Origin: Acephala macrosclerotiorum
Taxonomy: Eukaryota > Ascomycota > Leotiomycetes > Helotiales > Mollisiaceae
Reading direction: 5' to 3'
NCBI GenBank assembly: GCA_014904845.1
Contig: MU119803.1
Coordinates: 1-18,439 of the forward strand
Length of the DNA: 18,439 nucleotides
In this document: piece after piece, positions 1-12,100 of the stretch
How positions within the stretch are numbered: the stretch's first letter is position 1
Layout of the letters: each line of letters begins with the position of its first letter
Notes under the pieces: model-generated
What the model was told of the DNA's origin: nothing
What the model saw: the letters and a program-made list of their open reading frames with translations, nothing else
Database searches by the model: none
Program-made: the position numbers and the translations under genes

Positions 1-1679
1 TTTTTACTTTGAATAATAATTTTTTATTTTTACAATTTTTTTTCAATATATAATAATTTCAAATTAAATTAAATTTCAAATAACGATTATATTAAATAAA
101 AATAAATAAAAATAATATTTAATAAACTTATAATTACTACGAAAAAACAACAATTATTAAAATAATCATTAATTCGTATTATTATATTAGTTTAAAAAAA
201 AAAAAAAATAAGTTTAACGTATAATACAATTATTATAAAAAACTTTATTATACTTTTTTTGAGTATATTATAAAATATTTTCATTTGAAAACTATTTATA
301 TTTAAAAGGCGCTTTTAAATCAAAAGAGAAAAACGTACTAAAAAATAAATTAATCAAAAAAAAAATTAGAAAAAAAATTACAATTATTCGTTTTAATCTT
401 AAAATAATAAAAATATAAAATATTTTTTATTATTCGCGATTGCACTAATTTTTAATTTGTTTATAAAATAAAATTAAACGAATAATAATTATAAAATTTT
501 TAATCAATTTTTTTATAAATAAAACGAATAAATTAAAACAAATTTATTTCACGTTATAAATTAACGATTAATAATTGAATTTATTATCGTTTTTAAAAAA
601 ATCAATAATATTTTTTTATTCGCAATTTTATTACTTATAAAATATATATTTTTAATATTCGTATTTTTATTTTTCGATTTTTAAAAATAATAATACGAAT
701 TGATCGAATTATTTTTATACTTTTTTTTTATTATTATAAAATAATAATTACTTTTTTTTTAATTACTCGATTATTACATTTTAATTTTATTCACTTTTTC
801 GATATTTAATATTTTTACAATTTTTATTAAAACTTAAAAAACTTTTATTTCGTAAACTAAAAACACGCTTATTAATACGTTTATTTTCAATAGTAAATAT
901 ATATAATACATATTTTATAAATAGAAATTATTCGAATTAATACGATTTTTAAATAAAAAAAATGAATACAATTACAAAAATCGATAAATATAATTTAAAA
1001 TTATACAATAAAAATATTATTATTTTATTAATTGAAATTTTATTCAAAAAAAAGAATTAATTTCGTATATATAATATTATTTATTGTTTAAAACTCGAAA
1101 TCAATTTCGTATTTTATTTAAATTGTATTTAAATAAATATTAAAATAGAACTCGATAATAATAATACAATTTTAATAATTAAAAATCAAAAATTCGTTAT
1201 TTTTACTATTTAAATTGTTTAAAATCTTTTTTATTTCGATATTAATAAATCAATTTTTTAATAACGAATTATTCGAATTAATTATAATAATAAAATTTAC
1301 GATTTATATTAATAATAAATAATATATATAATATATTTTAAATAAACATTTAAAAAATTTAAATTAATTTAATAAAAATTTTAATATCAAATTTTAATCG
1401 CGTTTATAATAAAAAAAATATATATTATTTAATACGAAAAATTCAAATATTTTAAAAAAAAAATTTGATTAAATTAAAAAATATAATTTAAAACATAAAA
1501 TTAAAATAATTTTTTGTATTATGCGTTTATAAAACGTATTTAAAAAAACGAATAAAAAAGTTTTTTTATAAAATATATATCGATTTAAAACAATATTTTA
1601 ATAAATTAATTTATATAAATATAATCGATTTTTTTAAAATAATAAAAAACGAATTTAAATATTTTATTTATTTTTATTA
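1..1679. other. Unassigned AT-rich stretch without genes
   Basis: I found no open frame and no confident partner elsewhere in the window. Residual C and G are denser than in the centre, including non-CpG contexts, so this stretch may have gone through fewer RIP cycles or be more recently derived from a normal sequence. It directly adjoins the end of the IR1 left arm at 1680, and may be the continuation of the same element on the minus strand, past the point where the right arm at 18260 switches to another repeat. An A-tract of about 15 bases lies near 194-208. Confidence 0.5.
301..319. repeat. Short inverted repeat around a GGCGC core
   Basis: Seven-base arms (TTTAAAA and TTTTAAA) are perfect reverse complements around the five-base core GGCGC. 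The core is one of the few places in the window with adjacent G residues. It could form a small hairpin, but a 7-bp AT arm is weak evidence in this background. No function can be assigned. Confidence 0.3.
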
Positions 1680-2292
1680 TAATAAAATTAAAAAAATCGA
1701 AATTTATACTATAAAAAACAAATTTAATATACTCGATAAATTTAAACTTTTTTAAGTTTTTTATTATAATCGAATTATACGTTTTCGAACGAATAATAAA
1801 AAAAAAAATTTTTAAAAAAATTTTAAAAAAATTTTATTAATATAAATATTTACTTTGAATTAATCGATTTATATAATTTACAAATAAATAGTACAATAAA
1901 GCGCATCGAAATTACACTATAAATAATCGTTAAAATAACAATTAAAAGTTTCGATTTTTAATTCGAATAATAATTTAAATTGTTTTAAATTATTATTTAT
2001 TTTTATATATAACGATTTTATAATGTAATTAATATAAAAAATTTTTAAGTAATAAATTTTTATAAATTTTTTATTAATTATTTACAAATTATCGATTTTC
2101 GAGTATAATTTATTAATGATAAATAAAGTAAAACAAAATTTTGAAAAAATCAAATTATAAAAAATAAATATATTGAATACAAAAAAAATTATATTTATTA
2201 AATACTTACAAATAATAATCGTATTTATCGAATATATAATATTTATATTGTAAAAAAAAATACTTTTTTTGTAAAATTAAAAATATTCGAAT

Positions 2293-2490
2293 TTATTTTA
2301 ACGTAATTTTATATTTTTTAGAATTGTTTTTTATTGTTAATATAAAACGTTTTATTTTTATTATTTTAAACGTATTAAAAAAACGTTTACAAACTCGAGA
2401 AATATTAAACAATAATAGTAATATAATCGCAATATTAAATATTACTCGATTAAAAATGTATAAACTTCGATTTATATAAAGAAAAAGCAA
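2293..2490 (-). pseudogene. 65-codon open frame remnant in IR1 left arm
   Basis: The minus strand reads open for 65 codons from a TTG at 2490 to a TAA, giving a Lys-, Ile-, Leu-, Phe- and Asn-rich peptide typical of AT-rich translation. There is no ATG start and no recognisable domain. In the homologous right arm (around 17440-17640) the same frame is interrupted where CGA codons have become TGA and TAA, but it is open again in its last 40 or so codons and ends at the same TAA. I read this as a scrap of an ancestral transposon reading frame, or a chance run kept open because CpG-containing codons survive. It is not a functional gene. Confidence 0.4.
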
Positions 2491-2532
2491 TTTATCGTTA
2501 AATTATTATAAAATCTTTTTTCAATTTTAAAT

Positions 2533-2544
2533 ATACCTAGGTAT
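2533..2544. repeat. 12-bp perfect palindrome ATACCTAGGTAT
   Basis: A perfect palindrome holding both a CC and a GG, which are almost absent elsewhere. Compared with the right arm of IR1, the left arm carries 8 extra bases here, the only sizeable gain in this arm. The structure TA-CC-TA-GG-TA resembles what a TA-targeting transposon could leave on excision, but a deletion in the other arm explains it equally well. Confidence 0.4.
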
Positions 2545-3523
2545 TAATCGTTTTTAAATACTCTAATTCGAGATTTTATATAAAAATTTAAATACTTATA
2601 AAATTTTAAAATTTATTATTTTAAAAAACTAAAAGTTTTCTCGAATAATAAACAATATTTTATAAACATATTTAAAATTTAATATTGAAAATCTTAATAT
2701 TTTAAATCTATTATTTCTTATAGTAATACTAATAAAACAAAATACAAATTCAAAAATTAAAAACAATATTAAAATTAATAAATTTTTTTATTTTGTAATT
2801 AAAATTTTTTTTATTAAAATATATAATAAAAAAAATACTCGTTTAAAAAAAATAATAATATCGAAATTATTTTATTATCAAAAATTAATACGAATATAAT
2901 AATTAAAAAAAATTAAATTTTTTCAATTAAATTTATTAAATATTAAATATTTTTTATTTAAAATAATTTATTAAAATTAAAAAATTAATCGATTTTATTA
3001 TACATTTTTATATTTTTATTTTAATTAAATATAAAAATATTATCGATTTTTTAAATTAATAATAAATTAAATTTTTTTTTATAAAATAATAATTTTTATA
3101 TTTATTTAATTAATTTTACGATTTTTTTAAAAGTTTAAATTTACATATAAAATTTTTATTATAATATTTAATAAATTTACAATTTTATTTAAAGGTTTAA
3201 AAATCTTATAATCAAATAAAATATAATAATTCAAAAAATATTTAATAAAAAATAATAATAAAATTTGTTTATTATTAATATTAAAAATATTTTTATAATT
3301 AATAATTATTTATTAAATATTTAAAAATTTTACAATTATTATAAAAAATTATATTATATTAAAATTAAATATTTTATTAAATATTTTTTTTTTTTTAAAA
3401 AAAAAATTAATAATAAACGAAAATTAAATAATATAAAAAATTTATTTTTAAAATAATTAAAATTTTTAATTAAATTTATATTTTTTTTTTATTTATTAAA
3501 TTTATTAATATAATTACAATTAT

Positions 3524-3544
3524 AATTTTCAATTTTCAATTTTC
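3524..3544. repeat. (AATTTTC)x3 tandem repeat
   Basis: Three perfect 7-bp units. Similar AATTTTC motifs recur at about 3690-3716 and 7090-7105, so this may be local slippage on a motif already in repeat X. No function is implied. Confidence 0.7.
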
Positions 3545-4306
3545 AATTATTAATAATAAATCGATTTTTATATTAAATTTTTTTTTATTTTTTTATTTAA
3601 TATAATTTTTTTTATCGAATTTTTTAAAAACGATTAAATCGTTAATATTAATTATATTAATTATATTATTATAAATCGATTTTAATTTATTAATTTTCAA
3701 TTTAATAATTTTCAATTATATAAAAAAATAAAAAAATAAATCAAATTCAAAAAAATTTAAAAAAAATTTATTTCTATTTTAAATTCGAATAATAAATTAA
3801 TAATATTTATTTTTATTAACGCTAAATAATATTCGTTTATAAAATTATACGATTTTATTTCGATTTTTCAATTCTTTAAAAATAAAAAATTTCGTTTATA
3901 ATTCTACGAAAATTTAATCTTATAAATAATTAATAAATATAAAATTAATATTATCGTATAAAATAATTTTTAATTTTTTTTATATCGTTTTACAATAATT
4001 ATTATTTCAACAATTAAATTTTTAATTAAATAAAACTTTTATTCGTTTAAATTATTTAAAATAAAATTATTTAATACAATTATATAAATTATTTTAATAC
4101 TTAAAAATTCAATAAACTTTTAATCGATTTTACGATAAAATTTAAAAATAATTTATATATTTATAATATATATATTATACAAAAAAGAAATTGAAAATCG
4201 TATAATTATTTTATTAAATTAAAAAAAATATTTAATAAAATTAATTTATTTTAATATAATCAATTTAATTTTTATTAAAAGATTTAATAATAATTAATTT
4301 TTTATT

Positions 4307-4321
4307 ATATATATATATATA
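4307..4321. repeat. (AT)n microsatellite
   Basis: An uninterrupted 15-base alternating A/T run inside the left copy of repeat X. The aligned position in the right copy is shorter, consistent with slippage. Confidence 0.7.
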
Positions 4322-7300
4322 ATAAAATTAAATTAATACGAATATATATTATTAAATTTAAAATCGAAATTACAAATTATTTTATTTATTTTAAAATTTT
4401 TTTTAAATATTAAAATAAAAATTAAATAATTAAATAATAATAAAATAATAATAAAAAATATATAATTAACAAATTTTATAAAAATTTTCAAAAAAATGAA
4501 ATTAATTAAAATTTCATTATATTATATTTACTAAAAATAAATAATTTATTCAAATAATTTAATTAAATTATTTAAAAAAAAACGATTATTTTTTTAAAAA
4601 AAATAAATTTCAATTTCAATTTTTAATTAAAAATAATTAAATATATATATTATTTTTATTTTTGATTATATTATTTTATAATTAATATATTATTATTTAA
4701 AACGTAATATAATAAAATTTCTAATTATAATTATATTAAAAATTTTAATTTTATTATTTATTATTACAATTTTAATAAAAAAAATTTAAAAATTTTGAAT
4801 TAAATATAAATAAAATACTTTATATAAAATTTTAAAATTAAACGATCGTATTATTCAAACGATTTTAATTAAAAAAAATTAAATATATTTTTTAAAATAA
4901 ATTTACTTTAAAAAACAAATATAAATACAAATTTTAATAATTTATAAATTATTTTACAAATTTAATCAAATTATTAATTTTTTTTCGATATTAAAATTCG
5001 TATTAAAATTCGTTATTTCATTTTATTTATTAATTTTAATATTTTTATTTAATTTAAATTATAAAAAAAAAACGATTTATAATAAAAAATTAATTTATTA
5101 ATTATATAAAATTATTTATTTTATTATTATTTATTTTCGATCGTTTAAAATTAAATTCGTTTAAATTACTTTAATATTTTCATTTATATAATTATTAAAA
5201 TAATTTATTTTTTTTATTTTATAATAATTTTTTTTTTTTCGATTATATTTTCGATTTATAATTATTAAATCGTTTTATCGTTTTTACGTAAATTATTAAT
5301 TAAATTTTTAATATAAATTTTTTTTATTAAATTTAATTAAAATATTTTTTAATCGAACGATTTTTTATTAAAAAAAATTATATTTAAAAATCGAAATTTA
5401 ATTTAAATATTAATAATAAAATTAATTTATTCAATTTTTGTTTTTGTTTTTAATAATTAAATTTTTTTAATTTAATTGAAAAAACTTTTAAAAACGAATA
5501 TTGTATATTATTTAATACAAAAAACAAATTTAAAAAATAATAAAAATATTTATAATATTTTTATTTTCAAAAAATTATATTTATTTTATTTATTAAAAAT
5601 AAATTAAATTTTAATATCGAATTAAATTATTTTATCGTTTTTTTAATTATTTATATTTTTAATAATTTTTTAATTTTTTCGATTTAATTACTTTTTTTTA
5701 TATCGAATTTATTATTAATATATACAATTTTTTTTTATTTCGCATTTTATAATAAATATTTTTTTTTTTAATTATACGAATTTAAATCAATTATAAACTA
5801 TTTATAATAAAAATAATAAAAAATAACAATATAAAAAAAATATATATTATTAATAAAAAATAAAATCTAAATAAAAATAAAATATTTAAATAATTATAAA
5901 TTATTTACAAAAAAATAAATATTTCAAATTAAATATAATATTATATAAAAAAAATTTATAATGCAAAATATAATAAATAATTTACGATTTTAAATAATTC
6001 AAAAAAAATCGATTTTTATAAAATTTTTATTTCGATAATAAAATTAATAAATTATAAAACGATTTTTGTTTTTATTATTATTTATAATTAAAAAATTAAT
6101 TAAATAAATATAAAAATAATGTTTTTTTATAAAAAAATTAATATTAAAATTTATATTAATTTATTTATCAAAAATTATTAAATTAAATAAAATTTTATAT
6201 AATTTCAAATACTAATTATTATATATATAATATAATTTTCTTTATTAATTTTTTTTAAAAATAAAAATTTAAATTTTTTAATATTAATATTTTTATTTTT
6301 TATTAAAAAAATATAATTATTACTATTTATATTAACGATTTTTTTATTATCGATAATTTAAAAAAAAATATTAATATTATTAAAAAATCGTTTAATTTTT
6401 ATATATTCGATTTCAATTTATATTACTTTTATTTAAATATAAAAATTATTTGAAATCGTTTTTAATATTTTTTTTACTTTTTATAAATCGTTTATTTTTA
6501 AAACTTTTTTAAAAATAATAATATATTAATTTGTTTTATTATTAATACTTTAATAAAATCGATAATTTATTTAATTTTAATCGCAAAAAATTATTAAATA
6601 TTATTGTTTTTTCAATAAATATATGAATTTATTATTGATTTTTTATATATATTATATTTAATACATTATTCGATTTTGTTTATATTGTTTTAATTATTAA
6701 TTAATTTATTTTAAATTCGATCAAAATATATATAAAAACAATAAAAAATTTTTTAATATATTTAAAATATATTTAATATAAATTTAATCTTTTAAAAATC
6801 GATTTAATTATTTAAAAATTATATCGATTTCGATTAAATCAAAAATCGAAATATTAAACAATTAATATTAAAATATATATTTAACGTAAAATCTATAATT
6901 ATTAATTTATTCGTTAAATATTAATTTACGATTTTATTTTTATTTTATAAAATCGAATATATTAAATAAAAAAATACAATTAAAAAAATAATTTAATTTT
7001 AAATTTTTTTTAAATAAATCAATTTTAATAATTTAAATACTAATATTATTATTATTTATAAAAACAATCAAAATATTATTATATTTATAAAAAATTTTCA
7101 ATTTTCAATTTAAACGAAATATATTAATATATTAATATTATTTTATTCGAGAAAAAATTATTAAAAAAAAAAATTTAAAATATATTTATATATTATAATA
7201 AATTACTAATGAATTAACGAAAGTATTATTAAAAAAATCGTTTTAAAAATTTCGAATAATTATAAAAATCGAATAATTTTTATTATTAAAAAGAAAAAAA

Positions 7301-7560
7301 TTTCTTATTTAATTAATTATTTTTAAATTGATTCGATTTCGATTTAAATATATTTAATTATAATATTGATTTACTTTATATTATTCGAATAATTATTATA
7401 TAAAATACTTTAAATTAAATTAAAATTTTTATTTAAAATTTTTATTTTTATTATTAGTATTTTATTATTATTTATTATTATTCTTTTATTTATTACTTAT
7501 TATTTTTTTATATAATTTTAATTATAATTTATTGAAAATATAATTAAATATTATATATAA

Positions 7561-8971
7561 TACGTAAAAACTTTTAAATTCGCTCGTTTAAAATATATAA
7601 AAATATTCGATCATATAAAAATATTCAAATGAAATTTTTTTTACTTTTTTTATATATATAAAAAATAAAAAAAATCTTATTTTAATATTTTATTATTATT
7701 ATATACGCGATAACAATATATAAAATTTAAAATTTAAAATTATTAAAAATTATTATTAATTTTAAAACGATTAATTTTTTTTTAAATTTATATATATAAT
7801 TATTTTTCGTATTTAACGTTTTTATAATATTTTATTTAAAAAAAAATATTAATATTTTTAAGTACGTATTTAAAAAAATATTATAAATACGATTTAATAA
7901 TAAATAAAAAATTAATATTTACAAATTACTCAAATTATTTTATTAAATAAAAAAATTTTATTTTAATAATTTTTATTTTTTTAATATTTTAAAAATTAAT
8001 ATTCGAATTTATTTATAATTATTATTATATTTGTAATTTATATTAGTATTTTTTATTAAAATATTTATTTAATATTTTTAATATTTAAAATCGATTTAAT
8101 TAATTTTATAAAAATTTAAAAATTTGTTTATATAATTTTTATATATAAACTATTTTAATATATAATATAATAAAAAATTTTTTTTTCATTTTTCAAATTT
8201 ATTAAATCGTTTTTTACGAATAAAAAAATTCGAATTAAATTAAAAAAATTTATTATATTCAATTATAAAATAAACTGTAAAACGCTTTAAAACTTTTTTT
8301 TATTACTAGTTTTATATATATTACATTTAATTAAATTATTCAAACAAAATTTCATACTTCGATTCAAATATACAAATACTATTTTTTTATATTACGTTTT
8401 ATACTTTTTTAATTTCAACGTCGAACAATTTACTATAAACGTTTAAAAAAATTTAATTTATAATAACGCTAATAAAATTGTATTCGCATTCAAAAAAATC
8501 GAAATAATTTATATTATTAAAAAACGCGAAAATTATAATTCGAATTATATTATTAATAATAAATTTATTATTTATTTTATTATTATCGTTTTTAAAAACA
8601 AATAATCAATTTTAAAATAATTAAAAATATAATTCAATAAAAAACTTAATTTTAAACGCTACGTTATTAAACGCTCAATTAAAATTCGAAATTTTTTATT
8701 TTATATTCGTAAATTAATTCGTATAATAAATAAATATTAATTTTTGTACTTTAAAAAATAATAATTATTTACGTTTTATTATTAGTTTTATACGATATAA
8801 AAGTATTTTATTTGTAAAAAATATTAATATTAATATTTAACGATTAAAAATTTATTTAAATTAAAAATTCGATAAAAATATTATATTAAATTTTTAGTAT
8901 TTATTTTAAATTATATAATATACGATTAAATTTATATACGCAATTAAATTCGTTATTTAATTCGATTAATT
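7561..8971. other. Unassigned stretch between the two X copies
   Basis: No gene. 7561-7740 lies where the left copy of X would carry its own LTR-like sequence. It shows only faint resemblance to the 148-bp repeat (a TTTTTTATAT-TATAAAAA stretch near 7655-7675), too weak to call. From about 8270 to 8800 residual C and G rise to roughly 17-20% in some 60-base rows, with a CGCG and several AACGCT-type words. That patch probably has a different origin or RIP history from its neighbours. Non-CpG residues here are mainly C on the plus strand. Confidence 0.5.
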
Positions 8972-9119
8972 ATTTGTTGAGAAATATAATTGAGTATGTA
9001 TTCGATATAAAGTATAAAAAAAATTAAAAGTTTTTTATATGTATAAAAAGATTATATAAAAAACTGAAAATACGTATTGTAAATACGTATTTTAAGTTTA
9101 AATTTACTTTTTCAATATT
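8972..9119 (+). repeat. 148-bp LTR-like direct repeat, copy A
   Basis: This matches 16570-16717 in the same orientation over 148 bp with no indel. There are 13 differences (8976, 8979, 8981, 8994, 8998, 9012, 9024, 9030, 9031, 9064, 9093, 9094, 9113), all transitions. Copy A starts TGTTGAG at 8975 and has CA at 9113-9114, matching the TG...CA ends of LTRs; copy B has TA at both places, the expected RIP change. Inside are a TATAAAAAG (9042-9050) that could be an old TATA box and a double palindrome at 9068-9092. Flanking sequence upstream is unrelated in the two copies. No primer-binding site can be recognised after RIP. LTR identity is inferred; a dispersed short repeat is the alternative. 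Confidence 0.7.
9068..9092. repeat. Double palindrome inside LTR-like repeat A
   Basis: Two copies of the palindromic core AATACGTATT lie 14 bp apart, and the whole can fold as a hairpin. The 25 bases are identical in copy B, although the copies differ at 13 places elsewhere. CpG in ACGT context resists RIP, so conservation may be passive. Confidence 0.6.
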
Positions 9120-9129
9120 TTTATATATT

Positions 9130-12100
9130 ATAAAAAAATTAATTACATTTTTAATAAATTACAATTAAAATTTAATAAAAAAACGATTTATAAAAAAATA
9201 ATAAATATAAAAAGTAAATATTTTGATTTATAATTAAAAACAAAAAAAAATATAAAAAGTATATAAACAATTTATAAACAAATAAAAGTGAAAAAAATTG
9301 TATTTAAATAAATTTTTTTTTAATTAATATTTAAATAATAAAATGATTAAAATTGGTTTTTTTTTTAAATAAAAAAATTTATTTAATTTTTACAAATTTT
9401 CGAAATACGTCGAATTTATTTTAAAATAAAAATTTAATTAAATTATTCGTTATTTGTTTTTAAATAAAAATATATTATAAATCGATATAATTTTTAACGA
9501 TTTTTTTACGAACGAAATAATAATAAATTTTAATAAATTTTATTTAATCGTAAAATTAATCGTTTTTAATTAAAATAATAATATTTTAATTGTTTTTATA
9601 AATAATTATTGTTTTTTAATTAAAATTAAAATTTTTATTAATTTATTAAAAAAAACTTTATAATTAAATAATTTTTTTTAATAATATTAATTTATTTGAT
9701 ATATTCGATTTTATAAAAAAAAAAAATTATAAATTAACGTTTTAAAAATTAAAAAATAGCGATAAAATTAAAATTAAAAACGTAATTAAAAATTAATTAT
9801 TAAATATTAAAAAAATTTATTTAATTCGAATTTATAAAATCGTTTAATAATTAAAAAAATTTGTAAAATATTAAGTTTATATATAAAGTATATTTAACGT
9901 ATTTAAAAATTCGTTTAACGATTATTATATAAATTTCGATAAAATTCGAAAATAATCGAAAAATAATAAAAACGACAAAAATTAAATTAAATCGAATATT
10001 AAATATAATATATATAAAAAAATTAATTATTAATTAATATTTTTTTTAAAATTTTAATTTAATTTTATAATCGTTTTTTGCGAGTATAAATAGATTTAAA
10101 AATTTTATAAGTATTTTAATATTATTATAATTTTATATTTAATAATTTTTAAAAACTTTTTAAAAATATATAATTTAAAAAAATTATAAAATTAGATATA
10201 AATAATTTTAAATAATTTTTATATTAAAATAAAAATAATAAATATTAAAATCGAATATTTTAAATCGTTTATTAAAATTGATTTTAAAAGTATTAATATT
10301 TGATTTAAAAATTTTAATAATAATAAAATCGTTTATATAAATTATAATAATTAAATCTTTTTTATAAAAAGTAAAAAAGTTTATATTTAGTATTTTAAAT
10401 TTAAATTTTTTTAAAAATGCGATAAAAGTATTATATTATATACAAAGTAATTATTTTAAATCGTAAAAAGTTTTTTAAAGTTTAATTATATTAATAATAT
10501 TATATTTTATAAATAATTTAATTTAAATATCGATATTAATTTTTTTATAAAAAATTATTATTTTTATATTTATTTGTTTATTTAAATTTTTAATTCAAAG
10601 TAATAATTATAATAAAAATAATTTTATAGTTTATAAATTTGATTATAAAAATAAATATTTTATAAAAATTAATTTTTTTATTATTATTTAAAATTATAAA
10701 TTATTTAATAAATTTTATATTATAATATTTTTTTATATTTTTTTTTTTTAATTTTAAAAATTTATTTATTTATAAAAAATTCTCAATTAAATAAATAATT
10801 TTTTAATATTTATATTTTATTTTTAATAAAAAAATTGTATTCGTTTTTAATAATTTTTTTTATTGTAATTAAATTAAAGATTTTATAATTTGTTTTAAAA
10901 TTTAAAATTTGAATAATTTATAAAAATTTAATTTATTAAAAAAAATCGAAAAAAATAATTCGTTAAAAGTAAAAATGTATATAAAAATAAAAAATAAATT
11001 AAAAAAATTTAATAATTCGAAAATTTAATAAAAATAATAATAAAAATAATAATAAATTAATGTATTTCGTATTTAATAATTTGAGAATTATAATTTCAAA
11101 AAAAAAGTTTTTAAACAAAAAAATAAATATTGAATTTAATTAATATTTTTAAAATTTTTATTATTATTTATTATAAAATATATGTAAAATTAAAATTTTA
11201 TAAAATAAATAAAATAATATTAAACAAATTTTTAAAATTATTTTTTAAATAATTTATTAATTTGTTTTAAAAAAAAAACTTTTAAAAATTTAAAAATTTT
11301 AAACGATTTTTTAAAAATTTAAATTGTAAATATTTTTTGATTTAATATTTTTAGTGTTTAAATTATATTTATATTTTTTAAATATATTAACGTTTAATCG
11401 CTTAATAAAAATTTGAATTTTTTAATAATAATTTATTTGATTAAAAAATTTGAAAATTAAAATTTATAATTAAATTTTATTAAAAATTAAAAATCGAAAT
11501 AATAATAAATTTTTAATCGTTTAAAATTTGAAAAAAAGTAATTAAATTTTTTTGTTTAATATTTAAAGTATTTAAAAACGATTTTTAAAATAGTAAAATT
11601 TAACGAAACGAGATTTGAAATATTAATATTTGAAAAATTAAAATTAAAAAAATCGAAATTCGAAAAATTAATATTTTAATAAATACGATTCGAAGAAAAT
11701 TATTAAAATATTATTAAAATTTATTATATATTTAAAGAAAAATAAACAATAAACGATTATTGATTTAAATAACGATTTTTAATTGAAACGTTCGTTTTTA
11801 AATTGAAATTAATCATAAAATTATTAAACGATTAAAAATTAAACAATTAATAATTTGAGTAAATTAAATTAATATTATATTTTTTATTATAATACGTGTT
11901 TTTTTTTTGAAATTTAATTTTTAAAAAAAAAATCGAAATAAAAATTAATTTAATATATTTAAAAATACGAACGATTTTAAATTTAATAAAATTAAAAAAA
12001 AAATCTCGATTCGATTTATTTTTAAAATTTTTAAAATCAAATTATTATTATATTATTCGTTTAATAATTTATAAAATAATATCGCAATAAATACGATTTT

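Larger units (their letters stand above)
1680..2820 (-). mobile_element. IR1 left arm: RIP-mutated repeat copy (inverted)
   Basis: The reverse complement of this segment aligns end to end with 17120-18260 on the plus strand; both spans are about 1141 bp with only a few small indels. In a hand alignment of 2281-2760 I counted about 53 transitions against about 5 transversions. Each arm keeps C or G at sites where the other has T or A, so both were mutated independently after duplication, as RIP does. Long stretches are identical apart from such sites, for example 2341-2460. Homology stops at 1680, where the right arm gives way to repeat X, and at about 2820, where the left side gives way to X. 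No protein family is recognisable. This is probably an internal part of a transposon. Confidence 0.85.
2990..7560 (-). mobile_element. Repeat X, left copy (inverted, diverged)
   Basis: The reverse complement is collinear with about 9130-14460. Anchor matches, left to right: 3104-3128 with 14314-14338 (25 bp exact), 3364-3388 with about 14053, 3600-3690 with 13413-13500, 4345-4363 with 12591-12609 (19 bp exact), 4820-4860 with about 12090, 5040-5100 with about 11900, 7051-7080 with 9577-9606 (one transition in 30), and 7510-7547 with 9140-9180. The sum of paired coordinates drifts only from about 16,690 to 17,440, as expected for one long inverted pair with indels. Between anchors there are many A/T transversions and indels, so this pair is older than IR1. 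No coding capacity remains. The anchors just inside 9119 place the start of X next to the LTR-like repeat. Confidence 0.6.

Noticed and set aside
301..345. Possible reverse-transcriptase-like peptide scrap on the minus strand around the GGCGC core
   Set aside because: Only a few residues, interrupted by stops; it cannot be separated from chance.
2293..2490. A functional 65-aa protein-coding gene on the minus strand
   Set aside because: TTG start, no domain, low-complexity composition, lies inside a RIP-mutated repeat, and the homologous copy has in-frame stops.
3518..3720. CRISPR-like array from recurring AATTTTC motifs
   Set aside because: Units are 7 bp, mostly contiguous, with no regular spacers; this is a simple tandem repeat.
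7650..7740. LTR of the left X copy
   Set aside because: Expected by position, but only short TATA-rich words agree with the 148-bp repeat; the alignment is not convincing by eye.
9042..9050. Active promoter TATA box in the LTR-like repeat
   Set aside because: TATA-like words occur everywhere in this composition; position within an LTR is suggestive but there is no evidence of activity.
11560..11600. Match of about 17 bases (AGTATTTAAAAACGATT) to IR1 at about 17380
   Set aside because: Similarity does not extend on either side, so it does not show an IR1 copy in this region.
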